64,000 nt of DNA from Paroedura picta (GCF_049243985.1 NC_135384.1:15558501-15622500), one strand, 5' to 3'. Counted from the first letter of the stretch, positions 45,201-53,676 are shown. Notes: a model not told the origin generated them from the sequence alone. Made by a program: numbers and translations.

Positions 45201-47963
45201 CACAGGGTTTTTATGTGCAGGCCCCATGATTCTCTGCATAGCCTTTTTTGATGGTCAAGGAGGGATCCTACTTTTCTTTCTTAGCTGGTCAGATCCAGCG
45301 TATCATTGATTGGGAGGAGGGAATTTAATTCAGCAACACAATTCACTCTAAATATAGTTTAAAGTACATATAAGGTGGAATCACCAGATTAATTGGATAA
45401 AAAATGTAAATCTAGGGGGTATTAGCATATAGATGATTATTATAAAGCTATGCATGTTTTCACCTAAGAGCTTTACAAAGAAATCTAATACCGTGGGGGA
45501 CTTGTGGAATCAATACCGCATAAGACTTGCCTATATCTGTAAATAATGATTTAAATCAATCCAAAACATATCTAATGGTCTCTGTTTCCACCTCCAAATG
45601 TATCGGTAGGATGGCATGATCCACTGTAGCAAAGGCTGATTATTACTAAAAGCAGCCAAGAAATATCAGCTTTTCCTACATTTAGATGTAGGTCATTCAT
45701 TAGGGCCGCCTTCCTTACTTCGGTCCCAGAGGTAGTTCTGAAACTGGGATGAAAAGGGTTTAAGACTGATTATTTATCCAGTAAGTGAAGCCTTTTTTAA
45801 AAAATCTATTACCATGTCCAGGAAAGGAAGATTAGAGACTAGGCAATAACTGGCCACATTATTATTCTCCAGCAATAATTTTTAAAGCAATAGTTTGACC
45901 ACTCAGATTCCCTGAGTCAATGACTCTTAATGTGATCCTTAAGTATACAGGATGGTAATGTTCTAATAATACAAGGTTATCTTCACAGCTTCACATTGTA
46001 ATAACCTGATATAAGTGATTCATAAAGAGACCAGATATTGTGTTGGGGGTTGCTACTGTCTTAGCCAAATTGTCCAGTGTCCAAATCAGAACATATTTTG
46101 GAGATATTCTCAGCTAGTTATTAGTTCCTGGAAGTTTAAAGGCTCAGAGGTTGAGCTCAATAAGTAGCAAGTTGAGCTGGATACTGCTTCTAACGGTTCT
46201 AGCAATGTAGACATTCCTTTGCTATTGTCATCACCAAATCATTTTTTTTTGCCAACAGCCTTTGAGACATCTCCCTGCAATTATGGAACCAGTTGACAAA
46301 TTGGGTTGGAATTCAGCCAATTTTTCTGGTGGTGATGGTAAGGGTAAGGAGTTACAAAGAATGATGCAGTTAAGAAAGAATCTTCAGAGGAGTTCATCTG
46401 CCTCTTGGGAAGATGAAGCAGAGATGTTGTTGGCCTTTAGGCCCAAGTTGTATATATATATAAGTGAAACCTGTTCAATTCCATCACAAGAACTGGAGCA
46501 GGTGTGTGTGTGTGTGTGTGGAATCTGAATCAAAGTTGTATTTATAGCTATGAGAAAGGAGGAAGGAACCTCCTTTGGTCACCCTCCAAAAGGCTATGCT
46601 GGGAATCATGGTCTTTGCATGCCTAGAAGCCATTGATTGGGTAGTAATAAGTAGATGAATTTGGCTAGTAAAGTGAAAAACCTGGCTGGATATGACTGAG
46701 TGATTCAATTTGAAAGAGTTCACGTCTGCAGGGGGAAGTGTCCCTCTCATGTGACACTCATTTTGTTTGCTAGAATCCAAAGAGAAAAGAAACCAAAGAG
46801 GAGGGAAAGGAAATAAGGAAAGACAACTGACCTAGCAGTGATGTAAAGTACTCTGTGCGCAATCAAGGTCTTCTGGATGTCCAGTTTGAACAATTTATTT
46901 GGATCATTTAATGATCCATAGCCCTCAAATGCGAAATAATGATTTCTATCTATGAAAAGAGAAGAATGGATTGAGACTCAGATCAAGCTTCATGAACAAT
47001 TGTGTTTGTTGATGAGCACCAACGTAGTTAAGGACCACGTGCCCTCCTATTCTTCCCTTACAAACATTCCATTGTTGAAGATGCAATAAAGTTTCCTGTT
47101 TATGGAGAAAACAGGTCCTCTGATCACCTAAACTTGCTATGATGGAGTTGTGGGACCAGATTGGACAAAAGCCATGTGCGACAGCACCTGTAGTATGGAG
47201 AAGTGGATGAGATTGAGTGAAGAAACTTGCTGAATCCAGCTGCTGAATTCAACTAATTCCAGTTATTTGTGATATCTTAATATGGATACCTTAATATACC
47301 TGCGGTGAAGTCCCAAGTAGAGTTACACCTTTCAAAGTCCATTGGGCTGAAAAGGATATAATTCTACTCAGGATGACATAGCAAGTATAGTTCCTCCCCC
47401 CTCCACCCCAATAATTTGAGGAATCCCTGTTTCTTAAGTTTCACCCATTTATATATCATAACTAACTGAATGGAGCTCAGAACACACTTAATCAGGAAAC
47501 CACCTGGCCCAATGTATGCCCATGACATGACAGAAGAAAAAGAAAAAGTAAGAGTGGAAGTGTTAGAGAGGGAGTTCAGTTCAAAACTAGATCCGATTCA
47601 AAGAGTCATCAGTTCACTCAGAATGGCTGTGAGACACTTCCACTTGTAGATGGTCAAAATATCCAAGACAACAGACTTAGAAAGGTATAACTTTGCTAAA
47701 CTGCAGCCAGGTCCTGACACTTCTTCAAGGTTTGAGACTCCCAATCATAGGAAGGCTTTGTCCCTGGCCACACTCCAGTTTCTGGCCTAGGACATCATTG
47801 CAACCGTTTCTCTGTGCATGTGTGAAAGGGGATGAATCACTGAGCAATTTCTCAGCTATTAATACTCACAGAAATTAGTGCTGAGTGGATTCGCATTTTT
47901 GGGAAAAGATGCCCCAGCAAAATTCCACAGTGTGACAAAGAGCAACATGATTCTTGACCTCAT
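26321..47963 (-). CDS. Class-6-semaphorin-like gene, copy B (15 coding exons)
   Basis: Exons (minus, 5' to 3'): 47870-47963, 46832-46949, 44937-45000, 43044-43106, 40213-40314, 39252-39342, 38110-38229, 36090-36178, 35351-35565, 33219-33350, 32378-32533, 31984-32160, 30408-30548, 30229-30309, 26321-26369. Total 1692 nt, 564 codons, no stop, all phases consistent. Residues 1-17 are a signal peptide; about 30-505 a complete sema propeller; 521-547 a PSI segment with [12 protein letters not shown], whose CIASRDPYC is characteristic of class 6; 548-564 [16 protein letters not shown], matching the SEMA6 FEQDIERGNTDGLGD segment. Known SEMA6 proteins continue with a transmembrane helix and a long tail; I found no such exon between 18600 and 26320, so the product may be secreted, or the last exons are missed or lost. 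Sema6 proteins bind class-A plexins; any role here is inference. Confidence 0.87.
26400..27885. other. No feature recognised
   Basis: Intron e14-e15 of copy B. AT-rich with no clear repeat landmarks or coding signal that I can see. Confidence 0.4.
27890..28720 (+). repeat. Unclassified repeat-like block with short open frame
   Basis: A proline/acid-rich frame ([20 protein letters not shown]) and a TGGACT-rich 3' part (GTCCCGGACTGGACTCTTAA). It resembles 5' or gag-like parts of retroelements but no family can be named. Not a supported host exon. Confidence 0.3.
28990..29860 (-). repeat. L2/CR1-clade LINE, ORF2 C-terminus and 3' UTR
   Basis: Frame at 29259-29753: [54 protein letters not shown]. 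The 3' end begins near 28995 (ATTTATATACCACCC). Same family as 15841-16690. Confidence 0.9.
30229..30309 (-). CDS. Copy B exon e14: PSI segment [13 protein letters not shown]
   Basis: 81 nt, phase 2 to 2. [20 protein letters not shown] is the class-6 PSI signature (SEMA6[13 protein letters not shown]). The acceptor CCAATAAG lies inside a longer open frame; phase agreement with e13 and the SEMA6 exon boundary decide it. Donor GTAAGT. Confidence 0.9.
30408..30548 (-). CDS. Copy B exon e13: end of sema domain
   Basis: 141 nt. Reads [19 protein letters not shown], then [18 protein letters not shown] and HGQCK, matching SEMA6A CSYDGVEDKRIMGMQLDR..LYVAFSTCVIKVPLGRCERHGKCK. Acceptor TATCAG; donor AAAAA|GTAGGC is weak. 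A long TA/TG palindrome begins 43 nt upstream of the acceptor. Confidence 0.88.
30591..30859. repeat. AT-rich palindrome enclosing (TG)n/(TA)n
   Basis: AATTAATTAGGACAGAAATA at 30591 is repeated inverted, ending at 30859; about 39 nt of each arm pair perfectly. The interior is TG and TA dinucleotide repeats. Confidence 0.95.
31285..31400 (-). repeat. 5S rRNA-derived SINE fragment
   Basis: CCTGCTTAGCTTCTGAGATT and AACAAGATCGGGCT are the antisense of 5S rRNA nt around 30-60. Confidence 0.7.
31615..31830 (+). repeat. TGGATCCAACC-family repeat (decayed)
   Basis: GACTGGGTTCAACCCAATTT..GGGGACTGTAGTTAGGAAGAG, the family's order. Confidence 0.4.
31984..32160 (-). CDS. Copy B exon e12: [18 protein letters not shown]
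   Basis: 177 nt, phase 2 to 2. Matches SEMA6A YRLTKIAVDTAAGPYQNHTVVFLGSEKG..LNDSLFLEEMSVYNSEK, ending [13 protein letters not shown](K). Acceptor TTGCAG, donor GTATGT. The copy A counterpart is outside the window. Confidence 0.9.
32378..32533 (-). CDS. Copy B exon e11: [18 protein letters not shown]
   Basis: 156 nt. Contains [18 protein letters not shown] and PWFLTTID. Acceptor CTTAG. Donor GACAA|GTAACT has A at the last exon base where copy A has CAG-type context. Confidence 0.9.
32910..33180 (+). repeat. RTE/BovB LINE 3' end
   Basis: Frame reads [19 protein letters not shown] then [11 protein letters not shown] and [13 protein letters not shown], the BovB ORF2 C-terminus. Ends GCAGCTAACAACAACAACTA, about 40 nt from exon e10 of copy B. 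Confidence 0.93.
33219..33350 (-). CDS. Copy B exon e10: [20 protein letters not shown]
   Basis: 132 nt, phase 2 to 2. Ends [15 protein letters not shown]. Acceptor TTGTAG, donor GTAACA. A BovB 3' end lies about 40 nt from its donor side. Confidence 0.9.
34190..34335 (+). repeat. TGGATCCAACC-family repeat
   Basis: GTTGGATTCAACCAG.. then CCACCAAAAAGGCTACCCTG and CATGGGACCTACATGGATGA. Confidence 0.55.
34795..34960 (-). repeat. 5S rRNA-derived SINE remnant (copy B intron)
   Basis: GGGTGCCATTAAGTCAAAAT..TCCCAGCTCTGACGAGAGAC. Orthologous to 1550-1740. Confidence 0.6.
35105..35215 (-). repeat. CR1 3' tip joined to LINE tail
   Basis: ATCATAGAATCATAGAATTG is the CR1 octamer end in antisense; CTTTATTGGCATATG follows. 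Confidence 0.65.
35351..35565 (-). CDS. Copy B exon e9: [20 protein letters not shown]
   Basis: 215 nt. Keeps the canonical CKNDMGG and WTSFLKA motifs, then [19 protein letters not shown]. Acceptor CTTAAG, donor GTAATT. Best-conserved exon between the two copies. Confidence 0.94.
36090..36178 (-). CDS. Copy B exon e8: [20 protein letters not shown]
   Basis: 89 nt. Begins EP as in SEMA6A EPYFVQAVDYGDYIYFFF. Acceptor TTTGCAG, donor AAG|GTAATA. Confidence 0.9.
36410..37030 (+). mobile_element. Gypsy-type LTR fossil (copy B intron)
   Basis: GACAGCACTTTGATAC.. through AGTGAGAATTTGGGTAGTG matches the 23954 block. It carries a hAT MITE insertion at 36567-36704. Shared site with 5540 in copy A. Confidence 0.55.
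36567..36704. mobile_element. hAT foldback MITE with 8-bp target duplication
   Basis: CAGGGGTAGTCAAACTGCGG .. CCGCAGTTTGACTACCCCTG is an almost perfect 138-bp palindrome, flanked on both sides by TTCTAACT. hAT transposons make 8-bp duplications. Confidence 0.95.
38110..38229 (-). CDS. Copy B exon e7: [20 protein letters not shown]
   Basis: 120 nt. Continues [20 protein letters not shown]. Acceptor ACTAAAG, donor GTGAAT. Same phase as copy A. Confidence 0.88.
38630..38962 (+). repeat. CR1 LINE ORF1 fragment (esterase domain start)
   Basis: Open for about 110 codons. [17 protein letters not shown] carries the GDSL block of the SGNH esterase known in CR1 ORF1, followed by [15 protein letters not shown]. 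Basic KKKRRR stretch before it. Inserted in copy B only. Confidence 0.85.
39252..39342 (-). CDS. Copy B exon e6: [20 protein letters not shown]
   Basis: 91 nt, followed in frame by [10 protein letters not shown]. Keeps EPFSG of SEMA6; the RCPYD Cys is Asn. Acceptor TGTTAG, donor GTAATA. Confidence 0.87.
39870..40080 (-). repeat. tRNA-derived SINE (MIR-like)
   Basis: Antisense: CTTACAATCGCCTTCCC..CAAGGTCACCCAGCTGGGGA..TAACCACTACAGCACGC. Confidence 0.75.
40213..40314 (-). CDS. Copy B exon e5: [19 protein letters not shown]
   Basis: 102 nt, 34 codons. EECHNFIKV is almost the SEMA6A sequence DECHNFIKV. Acceptor CCTAG, donor GTATGA. Confidence 0.9.
40700..41450 (-). mobile_element. LTR-like fossil, family member 3
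   Basis: Close relative of 3645-4335 in the same strand. The matching copy A intron (10640-10685) is an empty site, so it inserted after the duplication. No coding part seen. Confidence 0.55.
42216..42289 (+). repeat. (ATT)n microsatellite
   Basis: About 24 perfect units on the 3' end of the antisense LINE at 42290. Confidence 0.99.
42290..42712 (-). repeat. L2/CR1-clade LINE 3' fragment
   Basis: CCCTTGCGGCTCGTGGCGGG (3' end antisense), GGTGGAAGAGCTCCGTCTTG and GGGGCCAGGACTGAAAAGGC are as in 15841-16690. It splits the 5S-SINE of copy B; copy A is uninterrupted. Confidence 0.85.
43044..43106 (-). CDS. Copy B exon e4: [20 protein letters not shown]
   Basis: 63 nt, phase 0 to 0. Acceptor TTACAG, donor GTAATC. 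Differs from copy A at about 18 bases, nearly all of them amino-acid changing. Confidence 0.83.
43160..43325 (+). repeat. TGGATCCAACC-family repeat (copy B)
   Basis: GAATTGGATTCGGCCAGTTT to AACTGGCTGGGTCCAAACC. Orthologous to 11340-11520. Confidence 0.6.
43793..43961. repeat. Inverted-repeat (head-to-head) element
   Basis: ATCAGAGTCCAATAGCACCT .. AGGTGCTACTGGACTCTGAT: arms of about 57 bp with a few mismatches, including GACCAACAAAGATTTATTCA. A single arm occurs near 37120-37165. Confidence 0.9.
44937..45000 (-). CDS. Copy B exon e3: [20 protein letters not shown]
   Basis: 64 nt ending in phase 0. Same place as SEMA6A DHIYTVDID..EEIYCSKK; the Cys is absent, as in copy A. Acceptor TTATAG, donor GTAAGT. 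Confidence 0.82.
45060..46300. other. No feature recognised
   Basis: Intron e2-e3 of copy B; old AT-rich sequence, partly matching 13560-14040 of copy A (e.g. near 46030-46260). No gene seen. Confidence 0.4.
46832..46949 (-). CDS. Copy B exon e2: [20 protein letters not shown]
   Basis: 118 nt, phase 1 to 2. Ends [18 protein letters not shown]. Acceptor TTCATAG, donor AG|GTCAGT. Only about half of the residues match copy A. Confidence 0.85.
47090..47360 (+). repeat. TGGATCCAACC-family repeat (copy B)
   Basis: GATGGAGTTGTGGGACCAGA..CTTGCTGAATCCAGC; orthologous to 14645-14870. Confidence 0.4.
47870..47963 (-). CDS. Copy B exon e1: start codon and signal peptide
   Basis: ATG at 47963 reading left gives [18 protein letters not shown] then [13 protein letters not shown]. 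The MRS start and ..FAGA end resemble SEMA6A closely. Donor GTGAGT, phase 1. Confidence 0.87.
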
Positions 47964-48129
47964 TGTCATTCAGCCAGGAGCCTTAATTTCTTTACTTAGC
48001 CCTGTGAAATGTTAGCAAAGCATGGTATCAACTGATATTTAGCCACTTCAGAAGAAGGAAGACTTGAATAAACAAAAAGGAACAATTGGGGAGATCAACT
48101 CTTCAGCCATCCAGCATTATAAGAAACTT

Positions 48130-49100
48130 ATTAAACTTATTAGAAGCAGAAAACCAACCCAACCACACATGATGATGAAAATTGGCATGTGGTGGCACAC
48201 CGACACCTTGGCTCTGAGCATATTTTCAAGATGTTACAAGCTACCAGTAAAAAAGGAAGAGTTATAAATCCTTAATGCTCGGAATATCATTAGTTTTGGA
48301 GGGGGTATTCCATACACAAGAAATATATGGGTCAAATTCATAGATTCTGTACCAATTTTTTAACACAATATTTACCTTCTGGAAACCATATCCATCTCAT
48401 TCAGCATAAAGACTTTAATAATCCTGAGTTTCAGCTTGTTTGACATATGGAATTTAGAAGTGACCAACCAGTACTGAGCATCCATGGATGAATTGTACCC
48501 TTTGGGGCAGTTCAAACTCAGGTATGGAATCTATTTCAAATAGTTATTATAATACAACAACAATTATAGCTGGTCAAACTTTTCAGAACCTGTACCCACC
48601 CTAACCAGAAACAAATCTCTCTTGGTTTGTAATATTGTTGACTCACGTAGTTGTATGTTGAGTATTCTTCTTTGAGCAACTAGAAAGGCCTAATGTGATT
48701 CTTCTAATATTTATACTACATTATCCAGAACAATTATTTCTTCTCCCTGTGGCTAACCAAGCATAATCCAAATTAAAGGTTTCACTAAGGTACTGAATGT
48801 TTTAGGTGGGTTGGCGCATGGTGCATTCTGACTCTCTTCTTATCTTAAATCCCTTTTCCCCATGTAAAATATGCAAGGTACAAAGGGAGGAGGCCTGATG
48901 GGTGCTCCAGAATAAAGACAGTTGAAGCTGTTAATGGCCTAAAAGTTATAAAGTTGCTGGGAATTTGGCTAACTTTGATTCAAAAAATAAATCTAACCAA
49001 TCTGATACAATAACAGAAGACAATCTTAACATCTTATCCTCAGTAATAATGGGGGATTCTGATTTAAAATACCAAAGGGAAGGGGGATGAAGGATTAGAT
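48130..49100 (-). promoter_or_regulatory. Copy B upstream flank, conserved with copy A
   Basis: Aligns with 16845-18055 over most of its length. Likely to contain the promoter region of copy B; no TATA or start site can be assigned with confidence. Confidence 0.45.
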
Positions 49101-49107
49101 CTCCCCA

Positions 49108-49335
49108 TCTCAGCTTGGTGTAGTGATTAAGAGTGGTAGCCTCTAATCTGGAGAATCAAGTTTGATTCCCCGCTCCCTCACATGCCGGTAGCAGGGTGAC
49201 CTTGGGCTGATCATGGTTCTCTCAGAGTTCTCTCAAGCTCACCTGAGAGAGGTCTCAGCTGTGGGGAGAAGAAGCATAGCTGATGGTAATCTGCTTTGAG
49301 ACTCCTTTGAATAGTGAAAAGCAGGGTACAAAACA
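49108..49335 (+). repeat. tRNA-derived SINE (MIR-like), sense
   Basis: AGCTTGGTGTAGTGATTAAG (box A), GTTTGATTCCCC (box B), GGGTGACCTTGGGC, TGAGACTCCTTTGAATAGTG. The best sense copy, showing the tRNA head. Confidence 0.85.
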
Positions 49336-49369
49336 AAAAACCAAAAACGCTGAGGGACGTGTGAAAGTT

Positions 49370-49980
49370 CAGCCTGGAGAAGAGGAGTTTGAGTGGGGAC
49401 ATGATAGCTCTCTTTAAGTATTTGAAAAGTTGTCTCCCTGTTGGCAGTAGAGGATAGGGCCCAAAGTAATAGCTTTTAACTAGGTGTAGAATGGTACCAG
49501 CTAGATATCAGGACAGACATTTTCACAGTCAGAGTAGTTCAGCAGTAGAATAAAGGTAAAGGTAAAGGTATCCCCTGTGCAAGCACCGGGTCATGTCTGA
49601 CCATTGGGGTGACGCCCTCCAGCGTTTTCATGGCAGACTCAATACGGGGTGGTTTGCCAGTGCCTTCCCCAGTCATTACCGTTTACCCCCCAGCAAGCTG
49701 GGTACTCATTTTACCAACCTCGGAAGGATGGAAGGCTGAGTCAACCTTGAGCCGTCTGCTGGGATCGAACTCCCAGCCTCATGGGCAGAGCTTTCAAACT
49801 GCATGTCTGCTGCCTTACCACTCTGCGCCACAAGAGGCTCTTTCAGCAGTAGAATAGGCTTCCTAAAGAAGTGGTGAGCTCCCCCGCACTGATGGCCTTT
49901 AAGCAATGACTGGACACACATTTATCCTGAATGCTTAGGCTGATCCTGCATTGAGAAGGGTTGGACTTGACAGATATCTC
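49370..49980 (+). repeat. CR1 3' fragment split by a Sauria SINE
   Basis: CTCTTTAAGTATTTGAAAAG..TTTTCACAGTCAGAGTAG, then after the SINE AGAATAGGCTTCCTAAAGAA..GCTGATCCTGCATTGAG. Confidence 0.9.
49555..49845 (-). mobile_element. Sauria SINE, full length, with target duplication
   Basis: Antisense from the GGTAAAGGTA tail end, through CCCCTGTGCAAGCACCGG, to CTCTGCGCCACAAGAGGC (box A). TTCAGCAGTAGAATA flanks it on both sides (near 49537 and 49843). Confidence 0.95.
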
Positions 49981-49999
49981 TCCATTTCACCTTTTAGGT

Positions 50000-51500
50000 A
50001 TATAGTGCTCTATCTGGCCAGGGACCACCACCTAAACCCAAACTGTATGTCCTGGTTGTTCAAGCCTCCAGATTTGCCCAAGCTGTCACAAATAGGTGAG
50101 GTATTTGGGAGTGTTATCCACACCCCCATACTTACCAGAAGAAAAAGAAACTGGGTGGTCACTAGAGAAGGAAACAGGTAGTGTGACTCGAGTGAGAGGG
50201 ATGTGACTGGGATGCTGGGACATCCCTTGTTCAGTGCAGGAAGGAGGGCATGCCCCTCCCCCTCTTGAGCTGTGGCAGAGCAGAGTGGACGTAGATGTTG
50301 GTGGCAGGGAAGAAACAGCAAACAGGAGCACTGGCAGTGGCTCATATACTAGCAGAGAAGGGAGGCTGGAGGCTTGGCCAGCAGCCCTATCCCAACCAAA
50401 GGTAAGGCAGGAGGGTGGGACCAGAGACACAGTATCCCATTGGGTGCAAGGGATGTCCATTACTGACTGAGGGAGGGGGTATTGGAGACCCCAGTATGGA
50501 TCCACCCCAATGGGGAGGACATAGGCAGCAGGTGCAGGACACCTTCTGGGAAGGCTGGGAGGGAAGAGCATGGGCAAGTCCCAGAGACGTTGGGAGAACC
50601 AATGGGTTACCACAAACAGGAGAGAGGAAATAGGGTGCTTGTAAAACCTCCTCCTCCAGTTCTATGGGGCTAAAGCTGAGCCAGCCCAATAAAAGTCATG
50701 CCCTGGAGGACCCTGCCTCCCTGAGCTTGCCCAGAGGCCCCAGAGCCAGAAACTGTCTTCTTGCTGCACCCTGCTAGGTCTTCTTTTCTTCTCTGCACAC
50801 CAGGCATTGCCAATACAAAAAGAAATGACCCCTCCCCTCTTTTTTAACAGTCGAAAAGCTGGTCGGTTCTAACCTTATTATGTTACATAAGTATACATGA
50901 TAGTTTTATCAGAAAAAATTCTAAAATTGATTTTAGTACTGGACCATGCAGCTTCTTTTAGTTCATTCACCCTACCAAAAACTGTACACCTGTGCACATT
51001 GGTAAAACATAGCAAAGAAGAAACATGAGTGTCATCAAATCCATTCTTGCAATCAGATTCTTTTTATTCAATTAGTTATTTTGATACCCTACTTTAAAGA
51101 AGAGTTCTCAAAGAAACTTACAATGAATAATATGCATTCAAGCAAAAAAGAGCAATTAAAAAGAAATGTCTATATAAATATTAATCTTACACAATTCTTG
51201 TCTCCTCAAGGGGGACCCAAAGCAGCCTGCAGGATCATTGGGCCTTCCAGAGATATTAAAATCAAGCTAAAAGGTGCAGTCATTAAAAATACTTAAATCT
51301 TCATTTTGTGCAAAATAAAAGATGGACAAATGGTCTGCATGTCACTAAGCTCCTTGGAGGAAGGTTAAAATGATATCAGTTTGTTTCCAAAAAGCCTAAG
51401 GAGTGGAAGAAGGAAGAACATGGGCAGCATAAGCAAGAAGCATAATGAACAATCCTTTGTAATATTTAATTATTGTGATATTATTATTATTATTAGTGTT
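50000..51500. other. No gene recognised
   Basis: GC-rich overlapping frames at 50086-50690 on both strands look compositional and match nothing I know. CTCCCCTCTTTTTTAACAG near 50837 weakly resembles 18125-18140 upstream of copy A. Confidence 0.35.
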
Positions 51501-51529
51501 CTTAACTAAATGCATGGCCACAGGAAGCT

Positions 51530-51700
51530 ACCTTATACCAAATCCAATCCTCAGTCCATCCAGATCTGCTTTGATAGGTTCTCCAGGGTCTCAGGTGGAG
51601 GTCTTTTGCTTCACTTATTTTCTGGCCCTAGATGAGAATTGAACCTTCTGCATACCAGGCAGATGGCCCCTGACCCTTTATTACTTAAACAACTGGTGAA
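51530..51700 (-). repeat. tRNA-derived SINE fragment
   Basis: GGAAGCTACCTTATACCAAA..GAACCTTCTGCATACCAGGCAGATG, antisense. Confidence 0.55.
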
Positions 51701-52014
51701 TTGCTATATTTGTGGGTATTTCGGTATATTGGAATTTAGGAGATCCTTCCTCTTCCAGCCTTTGGCCAGCCTGCTTGCCTGACTTTCCAACTTTGTTCTT
51801 TTTTCCCTGCTTGATTTCCCTGCCTTGATTGGAAAAGAAACAACCAGATTAACCTTCCAGCAATACAAGTACAGCCATGGTGTGCATTTTAATTGTTTTT
51901 ATTACAGTTCTTCATAAGAGATTTGAGACCATTCAAGAATTTTTGATGTGGAACATCTACTGGCATGGTCCCTATATATGATAACGGATGTGACGTACCT
52001 TGTCCTGCCTGAGG

Positions 52015-52425
52015 GAGCATGCCAGTAGATGGCCCGCAGCAGCAGCAGCAGTGGCACCAGAGCAGCAAGGCTTAGCACTGAGGTGTGCTTTTTGCTCTGG
52101 CGCCAATGCCACTGCCAGTCTCCAAGGAGCAGGAGCAGCCTTGGAAGACCCTCTTCAACGACTACATGCCTGAGCAGCAACCACTCCACCAGTCTTCCAA
52201 GGTCTCTCCCACCCTCCAGAGAGCAGGAGCAACCTTGGAAGACTGGCCGAGGCATCAGCAGGAGGCAGGCCTCAGTGCGGGTCCCAGACACACAGGTAAG
52301 GAGGGAAAGGGAGTGGGGAGTGCGGGGGGAGGGATTCTGGGTATTTGAGAGGGGGAAGAGGGCAGGGGGAAAGTATTCTCACCCCTTATATAGATGTTCC
52401 ACACAGGGGTGAGAATCCTTGTTGG
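52015..52425. repeat. Unclassified GC-rich block with internal duplication
   Basis: GGAGCAGGAGCAGCCTTGGA (52126) recurs as GAGCAGGAGCAACCTTGGA (52221). Open frames on both strands appear compositional. Confidence 0.35.
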
Positions 52426-52608
52426 TAGTTTTTTGTTTTGTTTGGTTTGTTTGTTTTATGAGGAGGGATGCAGATTTAATTATCAGTTAATCAAGCAAAT
52501 TCAATAAATCAGTTATCATCACCTTTGAAATGATTGGTCTACCCTCTCAATAAAAAGCACTTAAATTGCTAGAGGAACAAGTGGGTCACTGGTTCTAAAA
52601 TGCTAGAT

Positions 52609-52750
52609 CAGGGGTAGTCAAACTGTGGCCTTCCAGATGTCCATGGACTACAATTCCCAGGAGCCCTTGCCAGCATTCACCAGCGAATGCTGGCAAGGGC
52701 TCCTGGAAATTGTAGTCCATGGGCATCTGGAGGGCCGCAGTTTGACTACC
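52609..52750. mobile_element. hAT foldback MITE next to V2R stop
   Basis: CAGGGGTAGTCAAACTGTGG .. GCCGCAGTTTGACTACC, the same family as 36567-36704; the right tip is slightly shortened. Confidence 0.9.
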
Positions 52751-52771
52751 TAGATGAATTTTATCCCAAAG

Positions 52772-53676
52772 TTAGTAATTCTTTTTCTCTATAAGCAGTT
52801 TCCGGGAATTGAGATCGGGCCTTAGAACAATAATGTAACATTTGGGGAGAAAAATGCAAGCCAGGATTCCAGTGTTGGAGGCCAATATGGCAAACACTTC
52901 CACAGCAACCGTCATTTTCCCCTTGGTGCCCAGGTAAGCGGGAATAAAGGAGATCCAAACACTGCAAAAGATCAGCAGGCTGAAGGTGATGAACTTGGCT
53001 TCATTGAAAGTGTCTGGCAGTTTTCTGGCTGGAAAAGCTATAGTGAAGCAGATGGTGGCCAGAAAGCCCATGTAGCCCAGGACACTGTAGAACATGGCAA
53101 CAGAGCCCTCATTACATTTCAGTATGATTTGTCCAGCCTGTGAGTGCATATCAACATCTGGGAAAGGAGGAGAAGTCAACAGCCAGACCAGGCAAATCCC
53201 CACTTGAATGAGGGAGCAGGAAAGGACAATGGAGTTGGCAATTTTTTTCTTTAACCATTTCTTCATTCTGCTCCCAGGCTGTGTTGCCATGAAAGCCAAG
53301 ACGACAGTGATGGTTTTGGCAAACAAGCAGGATACCGCAACGGAGAAAACAATGGCAAAGGCTGATTGGTGGAGAAGGCAGGACACTTTCCCAGGCTTGC
53401 CAATGAGGAACAAGGAAGAAAGGTAGCAAAGCAGGATGGACACAAGAAGAACGCAGGTGAGGATCCGATTGTTGGCTTTGACAATGGGAGTGTCCCAGTT
53501 GGTCACAAATATCTGTATCGTCATACTTGTGATCACAACGAAGAAAACAGCAATGGAAACCAAAACAATCCCTAAGGGTTCTTGGTAGGATAGGAAAGTG
53601 ACAACTTTGGGGATGCACTGATCCTTGTTCCTGTTTGCATGCTGATCTTCTGGGCACTTGATACAATCATCTGCAT
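52772..53676 (-). CDS. V2R exon 6: seven-transmembrane domain and stop
   Basis: 905 nt. [19 protein letters not shown] completes the linker, then TM1 begins at [34 protein letters not shown] is the TM7 hallmark of V2Rs. The tail ends [12 protein letters not shown] and stop at 52772. A hAT foldback MITE lies about 20 nt downstream of the stop. Confidence 0.97.

Noticed and set aside
50086-50690. Overlapping frames of 100-175 codons on both strands
   Set aside because: Low-complexity GC-rich composition, no motif, no splice context; both strands open alike.
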